Below are positions 1 through 8,656 of a stretch of DNA of 34,787 nucleotides, one piece after another. Position 1 is the first letter of the stretch; each line of letters opens with the position of its first letter. Origin of the DNA: JAVBLQ01 sp031553435 (lineage in GTDB: Bacteria; Bacteroidota; Bacteroidia; Bacteroidales; Azobacteroidaceae); contig JAVBLQ010000046.1 in assembly GCA_031553435.1 (NCBI GenBank), forward strand, positions 1 through 34,787. The letters are read 5' to 3'. Under the pieces are notes generated by a model that was given only the letters and a program-made list of their open reading frames with translations, had not been told where the DNA came from and searched no databases. Made by a program: the position numbers and the translations under genes.

Positions 1-169
1 AGCCGAGTTTGACTTTCTCCAGGTGTGGATTCCACTCCTCCTGAAAGAGCTTGTAGGAGGTACTGATGGTTTTTACTTCCTGGCGCAAGATGAACTGGAA
101 GTAAAGCCGCCCTTCGGAGCCGGGAACACTGGAAGGACGGAGCTTGAGCTTAATGCTGGTGGTGTGCAT
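1..169 (-). CDS. Tyrosine recombinase (integrase), N-terminal part, cut by window edge
   Basis: Only the first 56 codons are inside the window; the gene continues leftwards. The ATG is the reverse complement of 167-169. The translation begins MHTTSIKLKLRPSSVPGSEG and continues with RLYFQFI, the N-terminal arm/SAM-like DNA-binding segment of Bacteroidota phage-type integrases. It closely parallels the N-terminus of the next gene at 415-1560 (shared LKLK..PSSV.G.EGRLY.QFI), so the two are paralogues arranged in tandem. The catalytic domain is not visible, so activity cannot be judged. It probably belongs to an integrative element lying to the left. Confidence 0.8.
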   Translation of the reverse strand, partial: MHTTSIKLKLRPSSVPGSEGRLYFQFILRQEVKTISTSYKLFQEEWNPHLEKVKLG

Positions 170-183
170 GATCTTGATTTTTT

Positions 184-286
184 GTGAAAGGTGAAGGTCG
201 CTGCGCTCTCTTGTGAACTCGTTTCACTCATGGTGAAGGGGCGACAATGCGACAGACGTCACTTCGCCACAGTTTTCACCTTTCAC
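184..286. repeat. Intergenic inverted repeat (GTGAAAGGTGAA family)
   Basis: GTGAAAGGTGAA at 184-195 is perfectly complementary to TTCACCTTTCAC at 275-286. More copies of the same words (GGTGAAGG, CTTCATCTTTCACCTTCA) lie between and after the arms up to about 322. A related arrangement occurs at 26273-26371. The stretch 170-414 between the two integrase genes holds no convincing gene. Confidence 0.65.
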
Positions 287-414
287 AAGGGAACGAAGTG
301 ACCTTCATCTTTCACCTTCATATTGATTTCAATTTGAATATTTAAACAGTTTATAAAAAATTCTGCACATAACCTCTTAAAAGGAAGTATTGAAAATATA
401 ACTATCAAAAGAAA

Positions 415-1560
415 TCATGATCCTACAGTAATTTTTGATTGATTTAAACGGGATTTTTCTTGCCGTGTATGCATTGTTTCCCATAGAAGAGCCGGAGTAT
501 ATGTCGTAAGTTTCTCTTCAGATTGAATCATTTCTGTGATCTCCTTCAAATGCTTATTTTGCAATTTCAAAGCAGCAGTATAAGATACCGGAGAACTACC
601 TTCATACAAAATGGGTAACAGATACGGAGAATTTTTACATGTACCCGCATAATAATCAATAATCCTCTGTATTTCAGGAGTCAATTTTATTCTTACACGT
701 CGTTTGTTTTTTTGAGAAACATAACTTATCGTATTTTCTTTTAGATCACTTTTTTTCAGATTTGCCAAATCAACAAAGTTAGCGCCTTTGAGTAAATAGC
801 TGAAAATAAACATATCAAGTGAAAACTTCAAAGAAGTAAGTTTTTTACGCATCACGTGAACCGGCAAATCAGATTTCAGGAGTTCGTCAAAAGAATTTTT
901 TGACGAATCAAGATTCCGGGTATTGCGCCTTTGAGCATATATATCTACAAATATATTGTGTTCTACTCCATCAATCAGATCCTGCCGGGCAGCCCTGTTA
1001 TAGATAGCTTTCAAATTACGCATGTAAAATAAGTTTGTATTGAGTGATTTACCTTCTTCTTTCAGATGTTTCGTATAATCCTGAATAAAAATGTGGTTGA
1101 TCTTTTTGAGGAATAGTTTCTTCTCTTTATGAAAATCCAGCAAGTGTTTAAGCACTACCTGATAAACCGGTATTATTTGTTTTTGTCCATTGTGCCGGAA
1201 AACAGTTTCCAATTCATTAACAAATGCGGAAAGAAGAACATAATCTTCGTTTTTCAAATAAAAATCAACAAGTCTTTGCAAACTATAATCACCTTGTTTT
1301 TCCAAACGAAGAACTTTGGAAGTTATGGCTTCCCATTCTTCACGCAATGCATTAGTGATTTCTTTCAGATAACGTTCTCTTTGAAGAGAAGTATTTTCAA
1401 CGAGAATAGCAGATGACTTATTATCCCATTCCGACGAAAAAATTGAGTAGGGTGTAGCTACCAACCTGACATTACGGTTCCTGATAAATTGGATGTAAAG
1501 ACGCCCTTCCTTACCATAAACAGATGAGGGAGAGAATTTGAGTTTAAGACTAGTTTGCAT
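415..1560 (-). pseudogene. Degenerate tyrosine recombinase, catalytic C-terminus lost
   Basis: This 381-codon reading frame has the arm-type N-terminal domain (SLKLKFSPSSV, EGRLYIQFI) and the core-binding region (residues about 115-210) of a Bacteroidota integrase. The catalytic domain begins around residue 240. The first catalytic arginine, expected in the context RG.SFVDLA, appears as lysine in KGANFVDLA. Where ARHSWAT should supply the H-x-x-R box, the protein reads TPALLWETM. It then stops about 20 residues later, with no box for the second histidine and no nucleophilic tyrosine. Reading the DNA beyond this point in another frame gives only weak similarity to the usual IP.S.IS..GH segment, which suggests frameshift plus drift. 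It is probably an inactive relic of a tandem integrase pair. A non-catalytic DNA-binding role cannot be excluded. Confidence 0.7.
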
Positions 1561-1745
1561 AATAAAAATTTAAATGGTGAGGTTAATCATTATTCCTAAT
1601 AACACATAAAAATAGAGTATATCGTTATAACCACTGGAGGAAGGATTTTGTTGTGTAATTACTGATATTTTTTTTAAAATTCTATAAAATGCCTCATACC
1701 CTATAAATCGTAAACCAGTTCAGTACGGAAAGAACATGAACTCTT

Positions 1746-2261
1746 CTAATACTTATATTCTTGCTTTCCGGAAAATATTTCCAACTTTTTGATATGTTTA
1801 TGTAAGATTAACAAAACCATTAAACCGAACAATCCAAAGGAACAATCAATCAACTGCCAATAAAAAGGAATTCCTCTGACATAACCGCAAATAAAGGCCA
1901 AAGGAAAGATTCCCACACAGACCACCATTCCAAAATAAACAATCCAAATATTACGAATAGGCTTTAAATAGACTCCGATAAACGCAAAAGCAATTATTAA
2001 ATGGGAAAATGCCAACCAATCGGTTCCGTATGCAAGGAATGGAAATTTAATACTGGTTTCGGAAAGTCCTTGGTTCACATATGCAATCCAATGTTGCAAT
2101 CCCCCGTAAGTGTCGGGAGATGCTGTTGGTGAAATTGAAAATATTTTGCACAAAATGTCTAATTCCCAGGTTAATGGAAAGGCCGTTAATCCGGATATAA
2201 CAAGAGAAATGATAAAAAATAAACTTAAACCACGGATGTTTTTCAATAGTCTTCTTTCCAT
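1746..2261 (-). CDS. Small integral membrane protein of unknown function
   Basis: The 171-residue protein has about five hydrophobic segments (residues about 13-30, 83-100, 107-125 and 133-153 are clearest) and a basic C-terminal tail, so it should sit in the inner membrane. I do not recognise a family. A TAnnTTTG-type promoter box (TATCTTTG, reverse complement of 2289-2296) lies about 28 bases upstream of the ATG, giving a short leader. The gene follows two metallophosphoesterase genes on the same strand but has its own promoter candidate. The 185 bases between it and the integrase relic (1561-1745) show nothing recognisable. Confidence 0.6.
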   Translation of the reverse strand: MERRLLKNIRGLSLFFIISLVISGLTAFPLTWELDILCKIFSISPTASPDTYGGLQHWIAYVNQGLSETSIKFPFLAYGTDWLAFSHLIIAFAFIGVYLKPIRNIWIVYFGMVVCVGIFPLAFICGYVRGIPFYWQLIDCSFGLFGLMVLLILHKHIKKLEIFSGKQEYKY

Positions 2262-2288
2262 ACATTTTTATATAACGGATTTGCTTTA

Positions 2289-2296
2289 CAAAGATA
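2289..2296 (-). promoter_or_regulatory. Promoter -7 box (TATCTTTG) for the membrane protein at 1746-2261
   Basis: The minus strand reads TATCTTTG, an exact match to the Bacteroidota -7 consensus TAnnTTTG. It is 28 bases upstream of the start codon. No clear -33 TTTG was confirmed. Confidence 0.45.
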
Positions 2297-2313
2297 AAAA
2301 AAATCCAAATATT

Positions 2314-3447
2314 TCATTTTCCATTAAAATAAATATCGAAAACTATAATTTCCGAATGTGTGCCGATGCGATATGGGGGACCGGATAAACCTAATCCTGA
2401 GGTAATAAAGAGATTTGTGTTTCCGATTTTTCTCAAACCTTTGCTGAATCCGTTCCAAAACAGCTTGACTGTGTAGTTATGAGGCCAGATCTGCCCGTCA
2501 TGCACATGCCCGAAAATAGCTAAATCTGTGTCATTTCTCACTTCTTCATAGATATTAACAGGCTGATGATCAGCAACTATTATGGGCTTTGACTTGTCTA
2601 ATCCCGTCAACAGATAATTCAAAGGCTTACGGGCATGATTTGTAGCATCATCCCTTCCTACAAGATAGAAAGAGAGTTTGGGCATAACTGACGAATCTTG
2701 TAATACAGTCATTCCGGCGCTTTTCATCCATTCGATTTTTTTATCCAGATTCATCCGGTATTCATGATTACCTAAAATGGCATATACACCCAAAGGTGCA
2801 TGTAATTGCCGGAATTCTTCTTCCAGCTTATTTTTAATGATCGAGTGCAAATCATAATCTATCTGGTCTCCACCCAAAATAACCAAATCACAATGTTGTT
2901 CATTAATCAGGTCTACATATCGCCGGGCTTCTTTTTTATTGATTATATCTCCGAGATGAATATCCGAAGCAAATGCGATTCTCACTTTTTTCATGTTGCC
3001 TGCATTCTTCGGGATATGTATTTCTATATTTTCGACAACCGGATGGCTGAAACTATAATATCCAATCGATAAAATAATGGGAATCAGAAGTATACAGATA
3101 ACAAAAGAAGTATACCTGACTTTTGTTTTATTATTACGAACGAAAGAGGGGAAAAAAGGGAAATAATGATCAATCAGCCTCAACAGATCCAAAAACGTAA
3201 TCATCATGAATAAATACAATGATGCTATAAACCAGCTTCCGCAAACCATTTGTATGAAATACAAAATTTCATCCGGCATGGTTTTGTACAAAAAATAAGC
3301 TGAAGTGTATAATAATAATTCCAAACAACCTAAACTAAGAAATGGAATTGTCCAGGCTTTTTTATTGGGCAAAACTTTGTATCCCCTGTAAAAAATATAA
3401 GTTGTAAGAAGGATTTGGGCTATAGCTGATGTAAGAAATATTTTCAT
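2314..3447 (-). CDS. Membrane-anchored calcineurin-like metallophosphoesterase (copy 1)
   Basis: The 377-residue protein starts with four hydrophobic segments (about 1-20, 33-53, 60-90, 110-132), followed by a metallophosphoesterase domain of the YkuE/YaeI type. Metal-binding motifs are in the right order: SDIHLG at 161-166, GGDQID at 192-197, GNHEY at 226-230, DHQP at 293-296 and GHVHDG at 313-318. YaeI/YkuE-type relatives have been linked to lipid or UDP-sugar phosphoester hydrolysis, but the substrate here is unknown. The start codon directly abuts the stop of the upstream copy (3448), so the two are surely co-transcribed and probably arose by duplication. The C-terminal SGLGLSGPPYRIGTHSEI is nearly repeated in copy 2. 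Confidence 0.85.
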   Translation of the reverse strand: MKIFLTSAIAQILLTTYIFYRGYKVLPNKKAWTIPFLSLGCLELLLYTSAYFLYKTMPDEILYFIQMVCGSWFIASLYLFMMITFLDLLRLIDHYFPFFPSFVRNNKTKVRYTSFVICILLIPIILSIGYYSFSHPVVENIEIHIPKNAGNMKKVRIAFASDIHLGDIINKKEARRYVDLINEQHCDLVILGGDQIDYDLHSIIKNKLEEEFRQLHAPLGVYAILGNHEYRMNLDKKIEWMKSAGMTVLQDSSVMPKLSFYLVGRDDATNHARKPLNYLLTGLDKSKPIIVADHQPVNIYEEVRNDTDLAIFGHVHDGQIWPHNYTVKLFWNGFSKGLRKIGNTNLFITSGLGLSGPPYRIGTHSEIIVFDIYFNGK

Positions 3448-4584
3448 TTATTGCTTGAAATTCAATTTAATATCAATAATTTCGGATTGAGTTCCCAATC
3501 GATAGGGAGGTCCCCAAAGTCCCAACCCGCTGGATACATAAAAATGTGTATCACCTTCTGTTTTATATCCATAAGGTATTCTGTACGTTTTTTTTACGAT
3601 TTCACTCATTGGCCAGACTTGTCCCAGGTGAGTATGCCCGCAAATATATAGATCAATATGGTTGTTAAACGCATCATCCATGTTTTTATCATGAGGTTGA
3701 TGATTCATACAAAGCAAAGGTAAATTCTTATGATCTATCTTTTTAAGAATTTCTCCTAACATTTCTTGCTTGCCACTGCTGAAATCATCCTGACCTATGA
3801 GAATAAATGTACTATCCGGACTTACAAATTCGTTTTTCAATTCGCGTATTCCGGTCTTGGCAATGAATGCATCTGAAGCTTTTTGCCCTGAAATATATTC
3901 ATGATTACCAGGTACCATATAAACACCTAAAGGAGCTTTTAGTTGTAATAATTCCTCATACATTTTTTGTTCTTCCAACGGACGGGTATGTATATCAATC
4001 AAATCTCCGGCAATCAGAATAATCTCCGGATTCAGGCTATTGATTTGTTTAACATATTTTTTCAATCTTTCTTTATCAATTGTAAATCCGAGATGTACGT
4101 CGCTGACGGCCACTATATGCAATGATTTTCTTCCGTTAGCAAATTTATCTACATTGATTTCCAGTTTTTTGATTACAGGATGAGAGAATTTATGATAACC
4201 AATACTAAAAAGCGTTATCAAACCTAAAATTATAGTAATAAAAATAAATTGTCCGGACAAAATTTTGTTTTCTTGTATGAACGAAGGAAAGATATGGAAA
4301 AAATGATTGAGTATCCGGAAAAGATCAATCGCTATCAGAATAATAAAAAGGTAAAGAAATGCCAACATCCAGGTGCTGCCTGTAAGCATCAATGCCTTCA
4401 TAACAGGCAGAGGCAGAGAACTTCTACCTAGCATTGCCATGAAGAAAGAGCTTGCAAGCAAAACGGATAAACATATGTATATTATTTTGAAGTAAATATT
4501 GTGAGGAAGTACTTGCCAACCTCTAAAAAAAACATAAATATTCAGGACTGAATAGACTAAGATAATGACAATAATGTATTTCAT
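3448..4584 (-). CDS. Membrane-anchored calcineurin-like metallophosphoesterase (copy 2)
   Basis: This is a 378-residue paralogue of the downstream gene with the same plan: about four N-terminal membrane segments, then a metallophosphoesterase domain with SDVHLG, AGDLID, GNHEY, NHQPH and GHTHLGQVWP. I place the start at the ATG at 4584 (MKYIIVIIL), which begins a hydrophobic segment. An in-frame TTG at 4611 would add nine residues without an evident reason. All metal ligands appear intact in both copies, so neither looks decayed. The active site is predicted to lie at the membrane surface after the last N-terminal segment. Substrate unknown. Confidence 0.85.
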   Translation of the reverse strand: MKYIIVIILVYSVLNIYVFFRGWQVLPHNIYFKIIYICLSVLLASSFFMAMLGRSSLPLPVMKALMLTGSTWMLAFLYLFIILIAIDLFRILNHFFHIFPSFIQENKILSGQFIFITIILGLITLFSIGYHKFSHPVIKKLEINVDKFANGRKSLHIVAVSDVHLGFTIDKERLKKYVKQINSLNPEIILIAGDLIDIHTRPLEEQKMYEELLQLKAPLGVYMVPGNHEYISGQKASDAFIAKTGIRELKNEFVSPDSTFILIGQDDFSSGKQEMLGEILKKIDHKNLPLLCMNHQPHDKNMDDAFNNHIDLYICGHTHLGQVWPMSEIVKKTYRIPYGYKTEGDTHFYVSSGLGLWGPPYRLGTQSEIIDIKLNFKQ

Positions 4585-4631
4585 CAAATTAAAAAAATAA
4601 ATTGGAGGCAAATTTAATTAAAATATTCATG

Positions 4632-4639
4632 TACATTTG
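4632..4639 (+). promoter_or_regulatory. Promoter -7 box (TACATTTG) for aquaporin gene
   Basis: TACATTTG matches the Bacteroidota -7 consensus TAnnTTTG. It would give a 5' leader of roughly 90 bases before the aquaporin ATG at 4736. The leader is AT-rich and I see no riboswitch-like fold in it. Confidence 0.4.
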
Positions 4640-4735
4640 TATTATTGTTCGTTTAATATTGAATGTTAACCCCTAAATATTCATCATTAAGCAACAAACA
4701 ATTATTAACAATTAAACTTAAAACATTTTTTTCTT

Positions 4736-5434
4736 ATGAAAACAGGTCAGAAATTTATGGCAGAATTAATCGGCACTTTTGTGCTGGTACTTGGAGGTTG
4801 CGGTACGGCTGTATTTGCCGGGCCTGCCGTTGGATTCGCAGGTGTAGCTCTTGCTTTTGGTTTAACTGTGGTAGCGATGGCTTATGGAATCGGTCATATC
4901 TCAGGTGCTCATCTTAATCCTGCTGTTTCTGTGGGAGCTTTTGCCGCCGGCAGAATGAATGCCAAAGATTTGTGTGTTTACATTATTGCACAAATATTGG
5001 GAGGTCTTATTGCTGCTGCTTTGATGGCTTTTATAGTAAGTAGTATTCCGGATATGGTTCGCAGTACTTTTGCTGCTAATGGTTATGGAGACTTTTTCTC
5101 CGGAGCTACAAATTATCTTAAGGTCAATGCTATCGGCGCTTTTGCCGTAGAATTGGTTCTTACTTTCATCTTTTTGATTGTAATCCTCGGTTCAACAGAC
5201 GATCGTGCTCCTAAAGGTTTTGCAGGAGTTGCCATTGGTTTGACTTTGACTTTGATTCACCTGATCAGTATTCCTTTGACTAATACTTCTGTGAATCCGG
5301 CTCGTTCTATCAGTCAGGCTGTTTTCTCCGAAAATGCATTAGCTTTACCTCAACTTTGGTTGTTTATTGTGGCTCCGATTGTAGGAGCAGCATTGGCCGG
5401 CGTTGTGTATAATGTAATTGCTTCTAAAAAATAA
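4736..5434 (+). CDS. aqpZ: Aquaporin Z, water channel
   Basis: The 232-residue MIP-family protein has six predicted membrane helices and two half-helix loops carrying the NPA signatures at residues 61-63 (SGAHLNPAVS) and 187-189 (TSVNPARS). The selectivity-filter residues are F41, H175, T184 and R190, the Phe/His/Thr/Arg set of water-selective AqpZ. This argues against a glycerol facilitator (GlpF). The segment LTLIHLISIPLTNTSVNPARS is typical of bacterial AqpZ. It should be a tetrameric inner-membrane channel for osmotic water flux. The gene stands alone between a promoter box at 4632 and a hairpin at 5445. Confidence 0.95.
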   Translation: MKTGQKFMAELIGTFVLVLGGCGTAVFAGPAVGFAGVALAFGLTVVAMAYGIGHISGAHLNPAVSVGAFAAGRMNAKDLCVYIIAQILGGLIAAALMAFIVSSIPDMVRSTFAANGYGDFFSGATNYLKVNAIGAFAVELVLTFIFLIVILGSTDDRAPKGFAGVAIGLTLTLIHLISIPLTNTSVNPARSISQAVFSENALALPQLWLFIVAPIVGAALAGVVYNVIASKK

Positions 5435-5444
5435 TATTTTGCTA

Positions 5445-5504
5445 CAGGGTGACAAGGTGACAAAGTGACAATACACTTGTCAACCCTGTCACCTCTTCAC
5501 CCTG
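5445..5504 (+). repeat. Nested inverted repeat after aqpZ, GTGACA family, possible terminator
   Basis: CAGGGTGA (5445-5452) pairs with TCACCCTG (5497-5504), and inside it AGGTGACA (5455-5462) pairs with TGTCACCT (5487-5494). The words GGTGACA/AAGTGACA are also directly repeated. The hairpin is followed by C/T-rich DNA with short T runs, so it could terminate aqpZ transcription. Its build resembles the simple-word palindromes at 184-286 and 26273-26371. Confidence 0.55.
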
Positions 5505-5534
5505 TCACTTTTTCACCTTTTTTCACTAAAACAT

Positions 5535-7355
5535 ATGGCGCCATTCATTCAAATCAGCGAAAAATTAAATGCTCTCAGGTCTGTGATGCAGGAGCAGAAA
5601 GTCGATGCATGTATTATCCCTTCTTCCGATGCTCATCAAAGTGAATATACTCCTGCCTATTGGGGTGTCAGAGCCTGGATTTCCGGATTTACAGGCTCTG
5701 CAGGTACGGTTGTCGTTACCATGGAAAAAGCTTTTTTATGGACAGATTCACGTTACTTCCTTCAAGCAACAAAAGAACTGGAAGGTTCCGAATTTATCTT
5801 ACAAAAAGACGGATTACCTGAAACTCCTTCAATCCAGCAATGGCTTTGCACCAACTTACCTCCACGATCCATTGTCGGCATAGATGGTTTGGCCTTTAGC
5901 ATCAAGGAAATGGAGTTGCTACAACCAACCTTACAAACTGCTCAATTGATATTGAAAACTGATTTTGCGCCTTTCGATAAAATATGGGAGAACAGACCTC
6001 CGCTTCCTGACAACAAAATATTCTTATTGCCTGAAGAAATTTCGGGAGAAAACACTGCAAGCAAGATAAACCGTATCAGGGAAAAGATCAAAAGTGACAA
6101 CTGCAATTCGATCCTCATTTCAGCTTTGGATGAGATAGCATGGACATTCAATATCAGAAGTAAAGATGTTGTATATAATCCGGTGGCCGTTGCCTATGCA
6201 ATTATAACTCCTGAAGAATCGGTTATTTTTATCAATCCGGAGAAAGTTACAAAAGAAATCGCGGCAGGATTTCAACAACAAAACATCAAAATATCCGAAT
6301 ACAATCATTTGCCGGTTTATTTGGCTAAAACAACTATCCCCTTGAAAATCAGGATAGATGCTAATAAAACAAATTTTTACAACTATAACGTTATTAAATC
6401 GTTAGCGGAAAGCGGAAATAATATTCAGTTTGAATTAAAATATAATCCATCTCCGGTTGCAGTACTCAAAGCCATTAAAAATGCAACCGAAATTTCCGGT
6501 TTTCATGATGTGATGAAAAAAGACGGGGTTGCTTTACTTCAGGTACAAAGATGGATTGAATATTCTTTGAAAGAAGGAAAATTATTTACGGAAAAAGATA
6601 TAGAAAATAAAATCAAAAACTTCAGAAGCGTTCAGGATAATTATGTCGGCGAAAGTTTCCATGCTATCATCGGATACCAATCTAACGGAGCAATCATTCA
6701 TTATAATTCAAAAAAAGAAACAGCCTCTGAAATTCATCCCAAAGGAATGTTGCTGATGGATACCGGAGCTCAGTATTTCAACGGAACAACTGACATTACA
6801 CGAACTCATGCGTTGGGAAGTATTTCCGAAGAAATGAAACACGATTATACTTTGGTGTTGAAAGGCCATATCGGAATTGCCACCGCCAGATTTCCGAAAG
6901 GAACAAGAGGTTCACAACTCGACATACTGGCACGCAGGTTCATGTGGAACGAAGGATCTACTTACCTGCATGGCACAGGACACGGAATCGGCCATTTTCT
7001 CAATGTACACGAAGGGCCTCAGAATATTCGTTTGGAAGAAAATCCCGTGACTCTTGAGCCGGGCATGGTTATTTCAAACGAACCCGGACTATATCGTGAT
7101 GGCGCTTACGGTATTCGTATCGAAAATTTAATCCTTGTAACTGATTTCAAGGAAACCGAATCCGGCAAATTCTATCAATTCGAAACGTTGACACTATTTC
7201 CCATCAATACCCAATTGATACAAAAAGAGTTATTGACTATTGAAGAAAAAGAATGGTTGAATAACTATCACCAAATGGTTTATGACAAATTGTCTCCTCT
7301 GCTTTCACAAGAAGAAAAAGAATGGCTGAAGGATAAGACGATGCCGTTAAATTAA
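5535..7355 (+). CDS. Xaa-Pro aminopeptidase, three-domain M24B type
   Basis: The 606-residue protein has two creatinase-like N-terminal domains (about 1-145 and 155-305) and a C-terminal pita-bread metallopeptidase domain (about 315-540). It resembles the long cytosolic aminopeptidase P (XPNPEP1-type) rather than the 440-residue E. coli PepP. The dinuclear metal ligands are all visible: D409 (LMDTG), D420 (TTDITR), H483 (GTGHGIGH), E516 (SNEPGLY) and E530 (IRIENL). It removes the N-terminal residue from peptides with proline in second position. There is no signal peptide, so it should be cytoplasmic. The stop at 7355 is one base from the convergent stop of the next gene. Confidence 0.93.
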   Translation: MAPFIQISEKLNALRSVMQEQKVDACIIPSSDAHQSEYTPAYWGVRAWISGFTGSAGTVVVTMEKAFLWTDSRYFLQATKELEGSEFILQKDGLPETPSIQQWLCTNLPPRSIVGIDGLAFSIKEMELLQPTLQTAQLILKTDFAPFDKIWENRPPLPDNKIFLLPEEISGENTASKINRIREKIKSDNCNSILISALDEIAWTFNIRSKDVVYNPVAVAYAIITPEESVIFINPEKVTKEIAAGFQQQNIKISEYNHLPVYLAKTTIPLKIRIDANKTNFYNYNVIKSLAESGNNIQFELKYNPSPVAVLKAIKNATEISGFHDVMKKDGVALLQVQRWIEYSLKEGKLFTEKDIENKIKNFRSVQDNYVGESFHAIIGYQSNGAIIHYNSKKETASEIHPKGMLLMDTGAQYFNGTTDITRTHALGSISEEMKHDYTLVLKGHIGIATARFPKGTRGSQLDILARRFMWNEGSTYLHGTGHGIGHFLNVHEGPQNIRLEENPVTLEPGMVISNEPGLYRDGAYGIRIENLILVTDFKETESGKFYQFETLTLFPINTQLIQKELLTIEEKEWLNNYHQMVYDKLSPLLSQEEKEWLKDKTMPLN

Positions 7356-7356
7356 T

Positions 7357-8646
7357 TTACTTACATGTCATTATCCGCAACACCAACTTATCCGTTTCAT
7401 TCATACCTTTGGAGCCGATGAGGGTCAGGTTGCGGATGCATTGATCCACATCTTCATCGATAATACCTTCTACGGCTTCGACTACTTTGCCTTCCATAGC
7501 CATCATGGCGGAAAAAACAGCGGTAGAAACGCCACTGCTGACTTTCAATGCGCATCCGGGTTTGGCTCCGTCGCAAATCATTCCCGTTAAGTTGGCAACC
7601 ATGTTTTTGACTGCGAAGGAAACTTTCTGGTATTTTCCTCCCATCAGGTAAACAATTCCACAAGCTGAACCGGTAGCGGCAATAACACAACCGCAGAGAG
7701 CAGAAAGTCGTCCGAGACTTTGTTTGATATAAATCACAGTTAAATGACTAAGCATCAATGCCCGGATCAGCATTTCTTCCGGCTGATGGGTCTCTTCCGC
7801 ATAGACAACGACCGGCAAAGTGGCGGCAATTCCCTGATTTCCACTGCCCGAATTACTCATTACGGGAATCATAGCTCCCGCCATGCGGGCATCACAAGCT
7901 GATGAGGTGAATGATAATATTTTAGAGAACAAACCATCTCCCATCATTTGACTATTCTTAGGATTCAAAAGTGTTTTTCCTAAAGCGTGTCCGTAATTAT
8001 GTTGGAAAGAAATTTCCGCTGCTTTTTTATTTAAATCGGCAGATTCCAGGATAAAACGGATTTCTTCCGGAGGAGCGGTCATAGCAAAATCATAAACTTT
8101 CTGTAAATCAAGATTTAACAAGTCATCGCAAGTTTTCTCCTGATTTTCAGAAGTGCATTCATCTTGCAGAATTTGTCCGTTTTTTTCAATAAAGGAGATG
8201 TGGGTGTGAGAACTTCTGATGACAACTTTTGTTTCATCGTTGCCTCTCTTGCAAATAACTTCGATGTATAATTTGTCGTCAATATCTTCTTTTAAAGCAA
8301 TGGAGATTTTTTTTTCATCAATCATCTTTTTGCCTTGCTCGATGGATTCTGGAGAAATATCTCTAAGGACTTCCAATAAATATTCGGATTTACCGATCAA
8401 AGCGCCTAAAGCCACGGCAATAGGTAAACCGGTCATTCCTGTGCCCGGGATGCCGACTCCCATGGCATTTTTTAACACATTGGCGCTGAGATATACGGAG
8501 ATCGACTCCGGTTTCTCTCCTAAAACTTCTGTCGCTTTCGCAACAGCCAATGCTACAGCAACAGGTTCTGTGCAACCAATAGCAGGAACAACTTCCCGTT
8601 TAACCAGATCAATTATTTCCTGACGTTCTTCTTTACTAAGATTCAT
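7357..8646 (-). CDS. cyuA: L-cysteine desulfidase / UPF0597 (CyuA, YhaM) family protein
   Basis: The 429-residue protein matches the UPF0597/serine dehydratase alpha-like family. Members include E. coli CyuA (YhaM) and the archaeal [4Fe-4S] cysteine desulfidase, which converts L-cysteine to sulfide, ammonia and pyruvate. Typical segments are GCTEPVAVALA with Cys25, MSNSGSGNQGI around residue 265, SALCGCVIAATGSACG (318-329) and MICDGAKPGCALKVSSG (358-373). The conserved cysteines are candidates for Fe-S ligands. It is the last gene of a same-strand run with hemH 10 bases upstream; iron and sulfide chemistry could link the two, but that is inference. The name is transferred from the family and the exact substrate (cysteine versus serine) is unproven. 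Confidence 0.85.
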   Translation of the reverse strand: MNLSKEERQEIIDLVKREVVPAIGCTEPVAVALAVAKATEVLGEKPESISVYLSANVLKNAMGVGIPGTGMTGLPIAVALGALIGKSEYLLEVLRDISPESIEQGKKMIDEKKISIALKEDIDDKLYIEVICKRGNDETKVVIRSSHTHISFIEKNGQILQDECTSENQEKTCDDLLNLDLQKVYDFAMTAPPEEIRFILESADLNKKAAEISFQHNYGHALGKTLLNPKNSQMMGDGLFSKILSFTSSACDARMAGAMIPVMSNSGSGNQGIAATLPVVVYAEETHQPEEMLIRALMLSHLTVIYIKQSLGRLSALCGCVIAATGSACGIVYLMGGKYQKVSFAVKNMVANLTGMICDGAKPGCALKVSSGVSTAVFSAMMAMEGKVVEAVEGIIDEDVDQCIRNLTLIGSKGMNETDKLVLRIMTCK

Positions 8647-8656
8647 ATTCTGTTTT

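Noticed and set aside
2110..2388. Plus-strand open frame opposite the membrane protein gene
   Set aside because: It lies antisense across two genes, has no promoter box or recognisable domain, and looks like a frame shadow.
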